DNA of 64,000 nt from contig JAPYMA010001023.1 in assembly GCA_035041965.1 (NCBI GenBank), positions 1 to 64,000 on the forward strand, given 5' to 3'. Position 1 is the first letter of the stretch. Every line of letters begins with the position of its first letter. The notes under the pieces are model-generated. The model ran no database searches, was not told the DNA's origin, and saw only the letters and a list, made by a program, of their open reading frames with translations. A program made the position numbers and the translations under genes. Origin of the DNA: Anisakis pegreffii. Taxonomy: Eukaryota; Nematoda; Chromadorea; Rhabditida; Anisakidae. Below are positions 13,829 through 28,300 of the stretch, piece after piece.

Positions 13829-16266
13829 CTCAAGATCTCTCAACATTCACGAACTTAAGCTCGGAGTTCCTAGAAGAGCTCGGATAATCGCTACAATAAA
13901 AATGAGCAGTACTACACTAAAAAGTGAAATGACTAAATTAGGAATCAACATTTCAGAACGTCACTAACACTTGCGTATTCTGATATAATTCCAAGAAACT
14001 AAAAAACGAGCCGGAAAATGGAAGTTGCTGAGAAGTGCAATGACAGGAAATGAAGGCTGGATAGAAGGAATATGTGAAGGATATGGGACCAAGGATACAC
14101 GATCGAGACTGGATGATACTGTGATGCTGAGTGTGAAATTCTGTCTTGATTTTGTTCATTGTTATGGAATAAGCATCAAGTGATAAAGAGATGAAAGTTA
14201 GAAGAGAATGAATTGGATTGCATTAAGTACAATTCACTTGAGAAGAATCAATCATAAACGAAGGCAATCGTGTTGAGAATATATATATTATTGTTGAGAA
14301 GTGTACTGCGGAAGCACTCACTCATATCTCTAGAAGTCATAAAAGTTGCCCAATTACCGAAATATACGAGTTCGGATGAATTGCAACTAATGATAGTGAA
14401 AATCTGTTTGAAGTTATTTGGTGTCCACTGTCGATATATGAAGTCAGTGTAATGATTCAATTGAATATAGGTCAGTCTTTTTTTTTTCAGATCAAGCGAA
14501 CAATTATCATTCAAAGTTTATCATATGGGTTGTAAATTTGCTAAAAACTCGCTTTGTCGTTTTTCTACGATAACTTTCACTATCGAACTGCCTGCCACAA
14601 ATACAGTGTTCAAGCGTCGCACGAGTGGAAGCAATAAACGAGGGCCTAGCGCAGCCCCATTCGCTCGAATTGGCCTCGCATTTCCGAAGCTATCAATTCT
14701 ACGTTTGAACTTAGGCTCAAAAAGGGTAAAATACATCGGCTATAACCGCTGTATTCGTACGATGTTTGCGCATTATTAAGCACACGAACGATGTCTCTTC
14801 GAATGATCCAATCATTCGGAACTATCAAATTTTTAAATTTGGTGAACCGGGAAAGTTAAAAAACAACTCTAGAAGCCACGGTGCAGGCTGCTGACTATTT
14901 TGATACGAAAGCCAAGACAAAATATTCCGGCACATTTTATAGATAAAAATTGAAGGTGCAAAATAAGGATAGCCGCTTTTATGTCTTTTAAATCACTTGA
15001 GAGTGGAAATTCTTTCGAACAGGCAAACGCAACAGTATAATTATGAACGTTAACGAGAGTATGTGCTATTAAATTTCACTCCTCACATCGCCATTCCCGA
15101 TGTCTAGTCCGTTGGTTGAACATCACTAATTGGCATGCAACGGACCCAATTAAATGCGATCACGGATGATTCTTTTCATAACGATAACATTTTTCGACGA
15201 TAGCGAACAATTTCGCCATTAAATCATCGCACACTAAGCAATTATTGCTTGTAGCAAGCTCTTGTTGAATTAGTTCATAAAATAAGACTGCAAGCTTGTC
15301 ATAGTTTGAAGTGGATCATCAAAAGCACATTTTGCGCGACAAATGCCATTGATTCGGTTGTATCTTAATTGTGATGAAATGACACATTACGGTTGATGCT
15401 TTGTAAGCAAAGGTTGATTCAGTCGCAAAATTCACGTGGAACTTCCTTAACGTCAAACTCATTTCAATACTTCCTTCTACTGACCTCGCTCTCCAATAAC
15501 ATGCCTCCTGTGTCGAGTTAATCAATCTGAGAACTGATAAATACGCTCTATTATGTCCGTACTCTGACGCAGTAGTTCTCATTCACGGAGAAGACCGGAA
15601 TTTCAATTGCTCCGCATGTTATAGAAATTGTTTATAAAGAATTTAAATGATCCGCAAGTTTGAGAGCAGTTTTGCATTCCTCGAATGACTTCTATGTAGC
15701 TCTAAAGAATTTAAAGTATTTTTCACAGCAGTACATAAATTTTATGGGAATTTTCTTGTGATAATGCAATGGAATGAATTGAATTCTCGAGATTCTGAGA
15801 CAAATTTTGTGGCCAGCGATCAAGTAGCAGTCAATGAGTTAAGAAGGTTTCCCAGAGCGATTAGCATTGCGATTGTGATTGCATTATATTTCCAATCTCT
15901 TATGAGGTGCATTCGATAAGAATATCAAATGAAGAACGCTTTTATCGAGACGAACGAATCTAATTGAAATTTATCAAAGGACTGACTCATTATGATTATA
16001 CAAAGGACATTCCCACTAAAAACTACTTGAATAATGGGCGAATTCTGTGGACTGCAAATGGAATGCTCGAGTGCATTCTCAATCAGAGATGTAATCGAGC
16101 TGTCACATAGGCATATTTTATCAATATTAATCGAGCGTGAAAGCGTGTCAGTGAGACGAATGTTGACAAGTTTGGTTGCGGATGATAAGCGCTTGGAAAC
16201 GAATGAATCATGTGAGATAAGTGGACAGACAGATCATCGAGGATAACTAGGCGAAGCCATTCACAG

Positions 16267-16421
16267 TGAGAGGATTTGCTACAGAAAACGGATATGGTCA
16301 CCAACCTTTGGCGTTTTTCGTGGGAGATGATGAAGAGTGTGAGGTGGAATTACGTGGTGAACGTGCCGATGAGCTGTGGTGCGTGCTGGACGTGGACGGC
16401 ACCGAGAGTGACGAGAAAACT
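16267..16421 (+). CDS. Candidate orphan exon, acidic, unknown family
   Basis: Between CATTCACAG and a good donor (ACT/GTAAGAT at 16,422) lies a 51-codon frame rich in acidic and aromatic residues, including FFVGDDEECEVEL and DELWCVLDVDG. Nothing comparable appears on the other strand, and the composition is unlike neighbouring AT-rich DNA. A frame upstream (16,034-16,211) could donate in matching phase through GTGAGAT at 16,212, but no downstream partner is secure. One possible partner on the + strand overlaps a better-supported minus-strand exon. I do not recognise the product, and the call could be a chance frame. Confidence 0.3.
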
Positions 16422-16931
16422 GTAAGATTTTAGTCTGTGGGGGAAATAGGCGTCTGCGAGTAAACAGTTTAGAATTTGAAAAGGTAAACAGTTTTGTTCC
16501 AAAAAAAAGGATATTTTAATATTGTGAAGTAATTTTGCTCGGAGATATGAAAGGAAACAGTGAAGTGAATGTTTTGTGTTGCATCGATAGCGTTGATTGG
16601 GTTGAAATGTGCCAAGAAAATCGCGAAAAGCTGTTCCGAGTTTGTGCTCCAAGTGAAGTGATTTAATCTCGGCAAAAATGTTCCATTCGAAAAGCATGAA
16701 ACATATGGAATATGGTGTTCACACTTCAATGCGATGAGTTTTTTCTGACTCCAATTCACAAATGCCACACATCTGGATTGGTTAAACAAAACTGTTTGTG
16801 GTATTGGAACGAGAAAAATAACTGGAAATCAATTGCACACAGTGTGAATTCCCACGAGAAGATGAAAATGAATTCGTTTGACTCATATCAGAGCATGACC
16901 GAACTAGCTGAGGTTTTCGTGTCTAGAATCA

Positions 16932-19343
16932 TCAAATCATACAATTTGTTTCACGTTTTTGTTGCCGACGTTTCTGGTTGCTTTCATTGAGTTGTTGCGT
17001 TGATAACGAGCGTCTAGTCGAAAGACTACTAGCCGCGTCAGGCGACAGGAAATCGCCAGAGTCGTTCGCCTTCTTCGAATCATGTCCAATACTATGAGCC
17101 CTAAATACCGATCTGAAAATACTTTCTGGATAAAGCTATGATTAACATCAAATGAATGCTGTATCGCATGCTGGCATCTTAAATAACATGGGAAATTTGT
17201 GGCGCAAAGTTTGGTTGATTAGATCATTAACGTTGTATTCAAGTTAAGGAAGCTTTTGGAACTTACGGTGATTTCTTTACTTTCGTTTCAAGGATAATAG
17301 GTGGCGGTCCAGCGAAGCTATGACACCTTATCGCATGCTCACAATCCATCACTTTGTCCTCATCTGAAATTTATCGTTCTTCTCGGTTCCAATTCGACGA
17401 TACCTTTCGGTGCCAAGAAGAGATCAATCGTTATTAGCAGTTATTGAAATGACCGATCATATTTATGGTGATCTTAATCTGTACAATCACCCATAGTCAT
17501 CGTTCTCAATTGATCACATGAAGTCTTCACTGAACACTTGGTGCATTAAATTAGTGCTGGATTAGTATCACGATCAGAAATTAATCATTTTAAAGTGCGA
17601 TTGGTTGATGGCGATAAAAACTTGCGTGGAGTATTGTGTTATCAATGTGGTTAGCGATAGACGAAAGGTGCAAAAGCATGCGTAAATGAACGCACGAATG
17701 TTACACTTTTTTAAACAGCAATCAATCAATCGGAATGGTCGAAAGGGATAGGACAGTTAGAATAGGAAGGATATTGCATCCACACATCATTCATTATCTG
17801 AACTTACTTATTGTTGCTGACATGTGTAATTTTAACAGCTTTTTAGTTCGTTCTGAAAGAGAACACTTTTAGCAGCTTAGTGCGTGCAAGTGCCACCCAT
17901 AATGCTGCTGCTCGACGCATGATATCCGAACAAGGTAATAAGGGCTGCGTTGTTTTCAAACTTATTTCATCGAGATTGGAGAGTATTTTCCGAACGCTTG
18001 CGCTTTTCGATTTCATAAAGCGTTAAAAGCCTGAGAAGATTACTAGATACATGTGGAAACAATATATTCACGATGAAAAACCTGGAGCAGCATTGTTTCT
18101 ACGACACTGCAAAATGCCCAGCTGGTCGGATTTAGCAAAGCATCTGACTGACAGGGCGATTATGAACTAACCAAGTTGTAGCATAAAATGGGTCGTTCAT
18201 ACAAGAGAACAACTGAGTGATGACAAGGCCATTACGATTGCTTCATCAGCAATGAACAACGGCCAACAATTTTGAAAAAAACGAAAAAAAATTTCACTTG
18301 AACATTATTGGGCATCTGAATGAATAATTGAATTACCAGAGTGAACAATTTGGCCGTTGTTGTTGAGCGTTGTTGTGGGCACATCCAATTGAATGTGCTC
18401 AAGTGATCTTTCTTTTGAGCATTCGTCTGCATTCACCACTGTGCTGTTGAGCCTCTCAGAAATGGACGAAAACGACTCGATGGACACTTCTGAGTCTTGG
18501 TCAAAGCTTTCCGCGGTTACTTTCACTGGAACCGAGAGAATTCGCCATTCAAAAATAGCAATAGTGTAGTAACGATGGAGATGAACAAGCGGATTAACAA
18601 ACAGTTGAAGCGATAAAATCCATGGGGAGGGCGTTTTTTTCGGGGGATTTTCAGCTTGAACCGAATACAAACTTATGAATTCATGAAAAAATGCGAATGT
18701 GCGAATAAAGACCATTATTCAAATGGTTGTCAAAGAATTGATGATAAAAAGTGGATGGAACACTTCGTAGCAACACTCCTTTGAAACAAACTGAACATAA
18801 CAATGGAACACAAAATGAATCGCCAATCTATTCATACGAATGAGGCTCGTTTTTTTGATTGAATAGTTTTCATCAAATGAGGCTAATTAGCGAACGGCGA
18901 TGAAATGGAAAAATGTGGTATTGAAGGGCATTTTTTTTTGGAGAGAATGCTTCGAGGAATTTATCCAGTGAAGTGCATAAAATTAAATCAAAATTATTTT
19001 TTCGGATTGAGTATGAAGAAGAATTAGTGCTGATTAAGCTTCGAATGATGCACTTTAAGCTTCGAATTGAGGCATCGTGATCGTATGCAACTTAATTTTT
19101 GATTCATTGATTGGAAAAAATGCAAAAATCTAACAGATTTATTTCATTCAGGATGGAGGAAGAATTCAGTAAAGAAGTGATACTGATGATAAAATAATGA
19201 CCTGGTGGAAGAATCGATGCGCTAGCAGGATTTGCGGATGCCGATCGCCGAACCAGTTCGTTGGCTATCACCGAATGTCCAGCGGAACATTGTGATGAAA
19301 GGGATCGCTTCGTTTTACCATGTTTTGTGTGCTGATTACCCAT
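16932..19343 (-). CDS. Probable N-myristoylated serine-rich protein of unknown family (five exons, 217 residues)
   Basis: Join on the minus strand: 19,343-19,202, 18,525-18,337, 17,852-17,808, 17,363-17,267, 17,112-16,932. Phases match at all four junctions (1, 1, 1, 2). Acceptors are TTTCAG-like except exon 2 (TTCCAG); donors of exons 3 and 4 are GTAAGTT. The protein begins MGNQHTKHGKTKRSL, fitting the N-myristoylation rule (Gly2, Thr6, Lys7) and suggesting membrane attachment. The rest is serine-rich and low in hydrophobic residues, with an acidic stretch (SFDQDSEVSIESFSS), a proline stretch (FAGPPPIILETKVKKSP) and a basic end (NQKRRQQKRE), so it is probably intrinsically disordered. No catalytic or folded domain is visible. 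The first donor (G/GTCATT) is weak, and the 3' end could continue beyond the TGA if an internal GTGAAA donor is used. Confidence 0.6.
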
Positions 19344-22300
19344 ATTAATTGCTAGTCACTGTCGGTATGTACAGCTTTTGGAAGGTTACTAGTTGTGTTT
19401 GGGAATGTGAACTCGAAAGATTCGGAATATCTTTTATCGAGATGTTGAGCCGAAGTGGAAAGAAGTGGAAAACTGTAAAAAATTGCGTGCACTTAATTAA
19501 AAGAAAACTGAAATGCGGAAAATCGTCTTCGTATTCCAATTGAAATAGCGACGATCTTATCTTCGAAAAAACTTATCAACTAGGAATAATATTCAATACT
19601 CACTATCAGACTGTTTCAAAGTCATTAATCAATGATGAGAAGTGGTATTATGTTGTGCTGAAGTCGAAATAGACACGCATATGAAAACAATTCATGTGCA
19701 ATAAACAAACGTGAAGATTGATGTGAGAAGGATTGAGCTAACTATTTGACGAGATTGAGAGGATTTTACTGACATTTTCGACTGAGCAATCCTCAGCCTT
19801 ATCACAGCCACGCGGTATATGAGCATAAATAAACGCACATGACACATTCACATGATCACAAAGAGTGTTGCAGAGCAATTTACGCGTTACATTCGAATGA
19901 TATTTCAGGGAACGTCGGGCAATAATGTGTTGTTTTTTTCTGTTGAGAACTTATTCGAGCGAATTCACGATCAGGAAACAATTAACTAGTTAAGTAGATG
20001 TGTGCCATAACGATGCACATTGAATCAAAAAATCTCGATGAATGTGTTAGCACACATTTCTGCTCGATGAAACTAATTTATTTTCAGTCAAAAATTAATG
20101 CTACTTTGAGGTTAACTTTTTCGTTCACCACCATCACTGCTGATGATTAATTGAATAAACGAAACGTCTGGGCAAACGTTTAAGAAATCACATTTCGCAT
20201 ATTGAAAACGTCCAAAACCATGAACTCTTTCAATAATATACATGTCAAATACCGCAGCTGCCGACTAACCTAAATCTGCTAATAGTATGGTATCTAGTCG
20301 AATCAAACCAACAAATGTGCTCATTGTATGAACTCAAGAAGCTTTCATTGGAAATGATACGGAGCGATTGCGACAAGCAACAAACCAAAAATAACAAGTG
20401 GAACAGTGAATAAATTACAAATGTGATGAACGGAAAACAATTTGGGTGAGTTGCTTGAATAATTATTCAGAGGGTTGGTTGTGTGCACGGGAATGAATTC
20501 AGGAAATGCGTCATAGTTCATTGCTTCTTAAGAAGCAACTAAGTCACATCTTGTTCTTATGAACGAACGCGTGCAAAGTTCTCATAAATGAAAGTTGAAT
20601 AAATTTAGGCAATAGCATCAAATAGAGTGAAGCCGAACGCCCTTCACATAATGAGACTGACATATTCTAAAAATAGTAACCTTGCAGTAATAACTTAATT
20701 GTGTATTGACGCAACACTTCATAGAGCAACGGCGTCAATCATCACACTACATGTAAAACGAAATCAGTGCCATTCAACAACACAATTCAAATGTAATCCT
20801 ACAAACTCGAACAAAACCTCGCTGAATGTTGAATTAATGGATAGGAAAAATCCGTTAGCATGAGTCTAACTGAACGACGATTTCGTTAAGGCTGCACGCA
20901 AGTAAAACTTACTCGATTGATGAAAAATGAGGTGTTTGTAACAAGCGAGATGGGAATTAGGTGAGTACTTGTTAAGTGGTCATAATACTGGCGTTGAGTG
21001 TAATTTCTCAGCTCTTTTGGTTTTTCGAGTTCTCACAACCAGCAATTATTTTCAGTGCAATTGCAAAACTACGAAAATTTTCAGCAATTTTGTTGAACGG
21101 ACAAACCGATGCAGGCCACAACCATTGGGAACAATGAGAACTTGTAGAAGGCGGAACATTTGACGTTTGAAGAATTCGGAACGCGAAAGTACTGACATTT
21201 GGAAGAAGAAGATGATGCATCGTGATTTGGCATTTTAATTATCAGATTTGTGAGTGAGTGGTTGGTTGATTGCAGCGAAAGTGCCAAAATGATCTTGTCT
21301 ACGAGTGATCATGATTACTGTGCGAAGAAACGATCGAAAAAGCGTCAATTGGGAATTATAATAATGATGATAATTCGATGTAGTAGGAGAGATTTAGTGG
21401 TGGCTCGATTGGGTGATTGACGTCATTGGGCATTACCGCATGAATTGAGATAGATTTATGCATGTGAATAGGATTAGAGAGTGGTGGTGTTAGAGAGTGA
21501 TTATGCTTAGCTGCTGCTTACTAGGAGTGATCATCTCTCATCTGAGGCTTGTAGCTTAACGCAGATTCTTTTTCAAGCATTCATTCATTCATTTACTTAT
21601 CTTCCTTCCTCTTGTTCCGAATCGATTAGACGCATTTAATTCAGCAAGCGGATATAGGCACTAAATCGTCGCAATCGCTTGAAACATTTCGGCGAACTAA
21701 ACCATTTAGCGACCATTTATATCCCATTATTCCGATTAAGTCGCTTTGTTTCACATGCTAGGATTTGCTTGAAGCGATCCTAGATCCTAGTGAATGCTGC
21801 GACGAATAATCAACTTATACGCAACACTACTGAACGATCCGGGATGTTTTCCTTTTGAGCAGTAGTGAACGCTTGGTTTCCGTTGCGATGTTAATCTCCT
21901 TTAATTGTCACGATCGCAAGAATTAGATGTTTTGATATCTGGAAAAATCTTTCATCTCAAAATTATTCGCCTTAATTTTGACCGTCACCTGCTAGTAAAT
22001 GATCAACTGGTAGATTCAGTCGTTACCAGTTTAGGATTAATCGCAGTGACCAAGGAAATCCGATAATCTGCTGCTGCGAAAACCACGAACGGTTCTATGG
22101 TAGACAATCTTGAAATGGGATATCATCGCATTCCTTGAGACGGCTCAAATTTCAAGCACAATCAACACTTCGTTCTTATGAAAACATAATATTTCTTATG
22201 ACAACATAATAACGATGAACTTGCTATTAAGATCAGCGTTTATTACTGAGTGGTGAAAAATGTCGTCAAAAGTGCATCGAAATACACGCAAAATCGCACT

Positions 22301-25300
22301 GAAAACATCTCCTCAAGCACCAGTTCTGAGGCAGAGAAAACTGACACACGTCAGAGCATCCTACGGAAGAGGATGGCTTCGCGTATTCTGCAGAAATGAA
22401 GCGATGAAAATGATGTTGAACGATTTAAACGACACGTCCACAAGCAATAAAACGAAAAAGACCTTTCATAATCGACAGCTAATTGGGTTGGATTAATGAC
22501 GTTGCGTAATGTAACTTATTTTTAGAATGTTCTTCTAGGAAATGAACAACCAAATGAATATTAGATGATGAATATCATCAGTGACGAAGACGTACTGGTG
22601 AATTATTGAAAAGAATCCTGGATAGCATGATGATGATGATGCTACTGCTACTGCTTTCGTGTGATCGAAACGAATGTCACTCATCTCGTAACTTCAGATA
22701 TTGTTGATCGTCACCTTCAATTGAGAGAAACAGCCAGCTAGCTATAATGACGTTAAACGTTGCTGTGGTAACTATTAACTGAAATGTACATCTCTGATTA
22801 CTATTTTGCAGCTTATTTATCCATTGGTTTAGTCAACTTTCGAACGTTTTGTCTGTTTTTGATTCAACTCAATTGGGTGTGTGTGTGAAAATACACTTTT
22901 TATGCTCGTCACAATGGCTCACAGTGGGTCGTATTAGGTATGTGCTGAACGAGAACATATTTCTGATGCATTGCAATGAATGACTGTAAACTTGTCAGAA
23001 TGACGCATCTAAAATTATGTATTTATACGTGCAAGCATCATGCATTAATATTTGAATGAGATGCGCAACCGATCTTGCGTCACTGAATTTGTTCCTTGAT
23101 AATATTTGTGTCACAAGAGGGTCATCATTTGGCTAACAAGTCAAGTTACATGACAATGAACGATAATGAGTTGTGTTTTGAGTTTTTCATCTCCGCTTTT
23201 ACGCCAAAATGAGCCATATGAAATGGGTCGGTTAGTGTCCTTTGATACAGATACATCGAGGGACTAATGGGCAATCATGGCAGCGATAAAGTGTGAAAAC
23301 AAATTCAGCGTGATCGTGAGTAGTATTTTGAAATGAGATGTCAATCGGGGAGAGTTGATTATCGCAAGTTTGTATGGTTTTGAGTGAGAATTCAAAAGAG
23401 TTACTTTCGAAAGCAGGTTGCATGCATATCGATGTAAAACCATCCAGTAAAGCAGGGTTTCTCAAACAATGATGTGAGATAACCTTTTCGTTTTTTTAAA
23501 ATAAATTAATGTAGGCATGGGCGAACTTCAAAGCTACATTCGTTTGTGTAAAGTGCGAGAGGGTGGACTTAAACGTCCATAGTTTTGAAAAGCTTAAAAC
23601 GCACTCTGAATGGTACGCACCCATCTACACATTTGGATATGAGGACAATCAAACTATTGTTGTGAAGAGTGCAAGGACATTTTGAAATTTTTTTATGAAA
23701 CGCGGACGAAAAAAAAAGGTTGAGGAGCATTTCAGTAAAGAGCTGTAGCCAAATTGTATCCGACAGAATTGTGATGAATTGTGCGACGCTGAACCCCCCC
23801 CCAAAAAAAAAAAAACATCGCTGATCATTTTCTGCGTGAAATTGTGAAGGAGAAATCTCAACAATCAACAAGAAGTTCACATCATTCAGCTTTGATTAGT
23901 TTCCACCACAATTTTCAGTTCACAATCTCAGCGAAGATCACGATCTCATCAGATCACAATCTGATCACAACCTGTTCGTCCTGATGAGCAGTCTCGCAAA
24001 CCGTTAAAAATGTACGCAATTTAGAATCCTTGACTAACCAAGAGCATTAGAGAACAAATTGTAATGATAACCACTGAGAATAATCGACTGACTTTCTGAG
24101 AAACAGTATGCGAAAGACGGAAACTTGGGAACGCAAAAAAATTGCTCCTCCGGTAAGTTCCGTCCGTTCACAACTGTTTTTACTGCACAGTGAAACAGCT
24201 GGAAGGAAATTGAATCGTGAGCATTCGGTTGTTTTCGAGTTTATTACACATGACCGAAACGAACGCTGTGTTGCTTCCTACTGAATGTACTCAAAATCAG
24301 CAAATTCACGTATATGCACATAAAATTTAGAACATGATGCTTCTTGACTGATGTGTTAACTTTCAAACAAATTGCCCTCCGATGTTTGTTGATTTCTTCG
24401 TAAATCAAGCCAATGCCACTCCATCATGTTTTCCATCGAGTTCCGCTCTCACTGAACAAAATATATCGTCGTACATCAGCTTAATGAGTTTGCTTGTTGC
24501 GCTACGACTTCAATTCGAATCGCGATCATCTTCCACTGCTAAGCCTAACCGAAAAAGTTTTATGGTCGTCATGTCGCTATCAATAGCTCATTGATTCTGC
24601 TCGTTACCAAATTCAGTACCTCTGTACTTTTTTGAGTTCGTCAGTTTGCTCAGTAATCAAGAAATACATCAAATATGTCACGACTACTTTTCGCGTAGCA
24701 AACAATTGTTACGCAACAAAAATTCGATACTATAAACAACTAGTAAATTGTTTTGTATTCTCATTTTGTTAGTTATGGTTAAGTGAAATGGCAAGACTGT
24801 TCAGTGCGGCTGCTGCCAGGTGAAAAGCAAGGTTAAGTTCAGGTGGATTTAAGATCAACTTGAAAACAACATTCGACTCCGCGGGTAGAACGGATGACGC
24901 GACGGTGTACTGCATACACTCGAAGAGGATCCGATGCTACTGAATGTTAATAGTTCAATTCCCTTTTGTCCGAAAATTTTGTTGATTTTGACACTGTTTT
25001 CAGGGAACTGCGAACAAGCATAGACAGCTTAAGTTCAAAATCGATCATCAGTTATTCGCACTGCCTGACGAAAGCTGAATCTGCATTCGAACAGCTAACC
25101 TGATCTCAAACGAACTTTGCTCCCAAAAGAATTGCTCAGCTGTGAAAATCATTCAGCTGAAATCTCACTCAAAATGTCAAATCCTAGACACAAACCAATG
25201 TTTACCAAAATGTGACACACAACCTAAACGGAGTCTAGACGGCTTCCAGAATCCACTGGAACTTTTCCGTGTTGAGTTCATGAATACTCAGTCATCGCTA

Positions 25301-28300
25301 TAACACGCAGAAAGGAAATTGGAAGTAATAAAACGGTGGTGAAATTTAAAACTGCAGAAAAAGAAACGCAACAAGCGATTGCCGTTACCAGGCTGTGGAT
25401 AGAGACTGAAGCATGGCATCACTAACCATATGAAATGCGGAGATGTAGTAGATATTAACAAATTAATCATCAACAAAAAAAAGGACAACGGCCACGATTT
25501 GATGATGAATGCGACATGCTTTCTGATTAAATTCTGCAATTTAATGTCCTCTCTTGACTGGCCAACCACTACCATTAATATCACATGCAATGGATTTGAT
25601 CGCAAACAACGATCAATTCAACACTCCAAATGCTGCTGCAGCACGCCACAATTCTTTTTGTCGTTTTCATTTCTCTCACTATAACCACCGAACTAATCTT
25701 ATTCAGTTCCTCACAATTTGAAATTTGCGCTGACTAATATGATAGATTCTGTAAGATGAGTGATTAATTTTATGCAATAACATCACGATAATCCGCAATC
25801 ACTAATCAAAAACGAATGTTAAGCTGTTCCTAATAAGATGCAGCTGTAACGCTAGGATGATCTCGAAATAGGCTGGGAAAAGTGCGCTCGCTTAACGAGA
25901 TTGCTTGGAAATCCACTCAAGGATCTTGTTGAACATTACCACTGCTGTTGACAAATCTAAATCCACTTGAGAGTTTCTGAGAATGCGTTTGTGAGAATCA
26001 TTTGATGTGTTCAAAACAAATAGACTGAAGCATCTTTAAACTGAGAAGCAAAAATGAAGAATATTCATTCGGTTTCTTTGAATATGGTATTTGCAAAAAC
26101 AATGTAATCCCAGCGATTTGTTTCGAATGATTCAGCTAATACAACGATCATTAATCTCGGATTAATGCAATACTCTTGGCTAACATAAACAAGAGACATC
26201 GGTCGTCGAACAAAAAGTAAGTAGTACACAGTGCACGCTCAATCTATTACTATCACAGTTCCTCGTTGAGGTGACTCACTAAATTACAGCATAACACATC
26301 AATTTTTCCGATTGCATTTCCGAGGAACTGATAAAAGGAAAACATTTACAGCGAGAATGGGTACGATGAGTGAATCAATCACTCAAACCAACAGCTCGAT
26401 GTTACGATGCGCTAACTGAAGTGATTAATGCGCAATTAAGCATTCAACGGGCAGCGAGCGGCGGGCGTGATGGAATACATGAGGAAAAAGAGTTCCATCG
26501 CTTTTAATCGCTCCTAATTGCGCTACGAAAACAACGCACGCAAAATTACGACGGATATGGACGGACATACGTTTAGCAGTGTTAGTATTTGTAAACAAAT
26601 TATGCAAAAAGCAATTCATAGCCATATAAATTAACTTTTATAACCGATAGCTTCAACAGCTATACGATGAAAAAGAGTTGGAAAATCTTTAGTGGTTGTT
26701 GAAAAGAAGATTGAAAGCTTCAATGACTGACTTGGAATAGTGAAATTTCAACTTTGGAAATCGGAATCGATGTCATTGGACCACAAAATGCACTTTATCC
26801 TTCAGCAACTCTTCGCATTTTGTGTTTTAAACGTTTTGAACAAAACGATATTCATTACTAAAACCATCCAAATTGTATCAGAAACGTTGAAGACACTTCG
26901 TCCACACACTATTATTGTGAGAGTAATTTGAGCCAAATGAACTAAACATCACTTCAAAAATACAACTGTTCAGTGATCGATCAGCCACCAGCCACCTCGA
27001 CGAACCTTCAACATAAAGCCTCGAAAACAAATCCAAAAATCTCACAAAACAACGGAATACATAAACATCATCTGTGTGGCAAGAAGCTGCTACTTCATAA
27101 AGTCCACTGGGAGAACGGGAGCAGATATTGGGATGCTGAACAACTGAACGATGTTAATCTCAAAAATCTATGCAAACGGTCTCATTGTCAGTTCAAATTG
27201 ACTTGCCAAATTATTGACCAAATTCATAGGAAATTTCGAAATTCGGTGATGATAAACACTCAAAAATTGATGAAAACTAAAGCCCTAAGCCGAGCCCAAG
27301 ATCGCGCAATTGGTTCAAGACTGAATTTTTGAAGTGATCTCTTGGTTCGGTCACATCTTTTGGTTTGGAGTCTAGAGATCGCCACGGACGATGAACAATG
27401 AAAGTGTTTGATCTGGTTTTGACGAGAGTTCCGTTTGTGTTTCGGATGATGTGTTCATCACCACCAATTCAATGCATAGCAAATGCTCTCATCATCAGTA
27501 CCACGGAAATAGGATTCAGAGGCACCGCCCTCGGCACGAGAGCATTCAAATCACTCATGAATTATGTGCTACTATCATTTCATCATATGCTGTCACATCT
27601 TCGAATGACGCACTCGTGCATGCTGTTGCTTCAGTGCGTAAAAGTCGAGCATTTTTGGACAGGTCTTCATGTAGCGCATTATCACATCGCTCAGTATCTA
27701 TCTATCTATCTCATATTCCGTCACATACTACACTCGCAAGCAACAACGTCAAACAACGGCGAATAAACATTAGTCTTAGGCATAAAACGGAAAAAACCAC
27801 AGGAAAAATGAACGACGACGAAATGAATGCATGTAAACAATTCAGTTTCTTTATCGTTATACGACATTCGAGATCCGATATCTAATCTAATTTCAACGCT
27901 GACCGTAAAACATTTCAAATTATTTTTGCTTCCTTCTGAATGATTGTTTTAGGTGTAATAGTGAGTGAACACATATATAGGCATGATTTAAAAAGGAACG
28001 TACGAATTGATCCCAATTCTGTGCTTTTTGTTGATATCACGTGCGTCTTTTGCGTAATACTAGTAATTATGATGGTTTTTTTTGCTGAGATAAATTTTTT
28101 CGACTTGAATTCATCACTAATCCAAAAATCCACGATGTTTTCACGACTTTTCGCTAATAAAATTACCTCGGATACGGAGAAAAGATTTGGACACAAGAAG
28201 ATGTGATCGTTGAGATGAAACTTTGAAATATTCTTTATTAAAATTATCATTGTCATCATCAATATTTAACACGAATACGTGAACACGAGAACGAACGAAT

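Noticed and set aside
13310..13846. 178-codon minus-strand frame with internal similarity
   Set aside because: The similarity comes from a duplicated DNA segment, the composition is AT-driven and no splice or family evidence supports it.
15649..15662. CAAGTTTGAG, matching the 3' end of the nematode spliced leader SL1
   Set aside because: The preceding bases do not match the leader and no Sm site or SL RNA fold follows.
17850..17935. Possible + strand exon (FVLKENTFSSLVRASATHNA...) with an acceptor-like CTTTTTAG and GTAATA donor, in phase with the candidate at 16,267
   Set aside because: It overlaps the minus-strand 45-nt exon at 17,808-17,852, which has stronger splice sites and fits a five-exon chain.
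20920..21137. Two short + strand frames joinable into a 40-residue peptide
   Set aside because: Short in-phase joins are common by chance; no family or signal feature.
24788..25103. Two short + strand frames joinable into a 43-residue peptide beginning MARLFSAAAAR
   Set aside because: The start resembles a mitochondrial presequence, but the length and lack of any homology make chance as likely.
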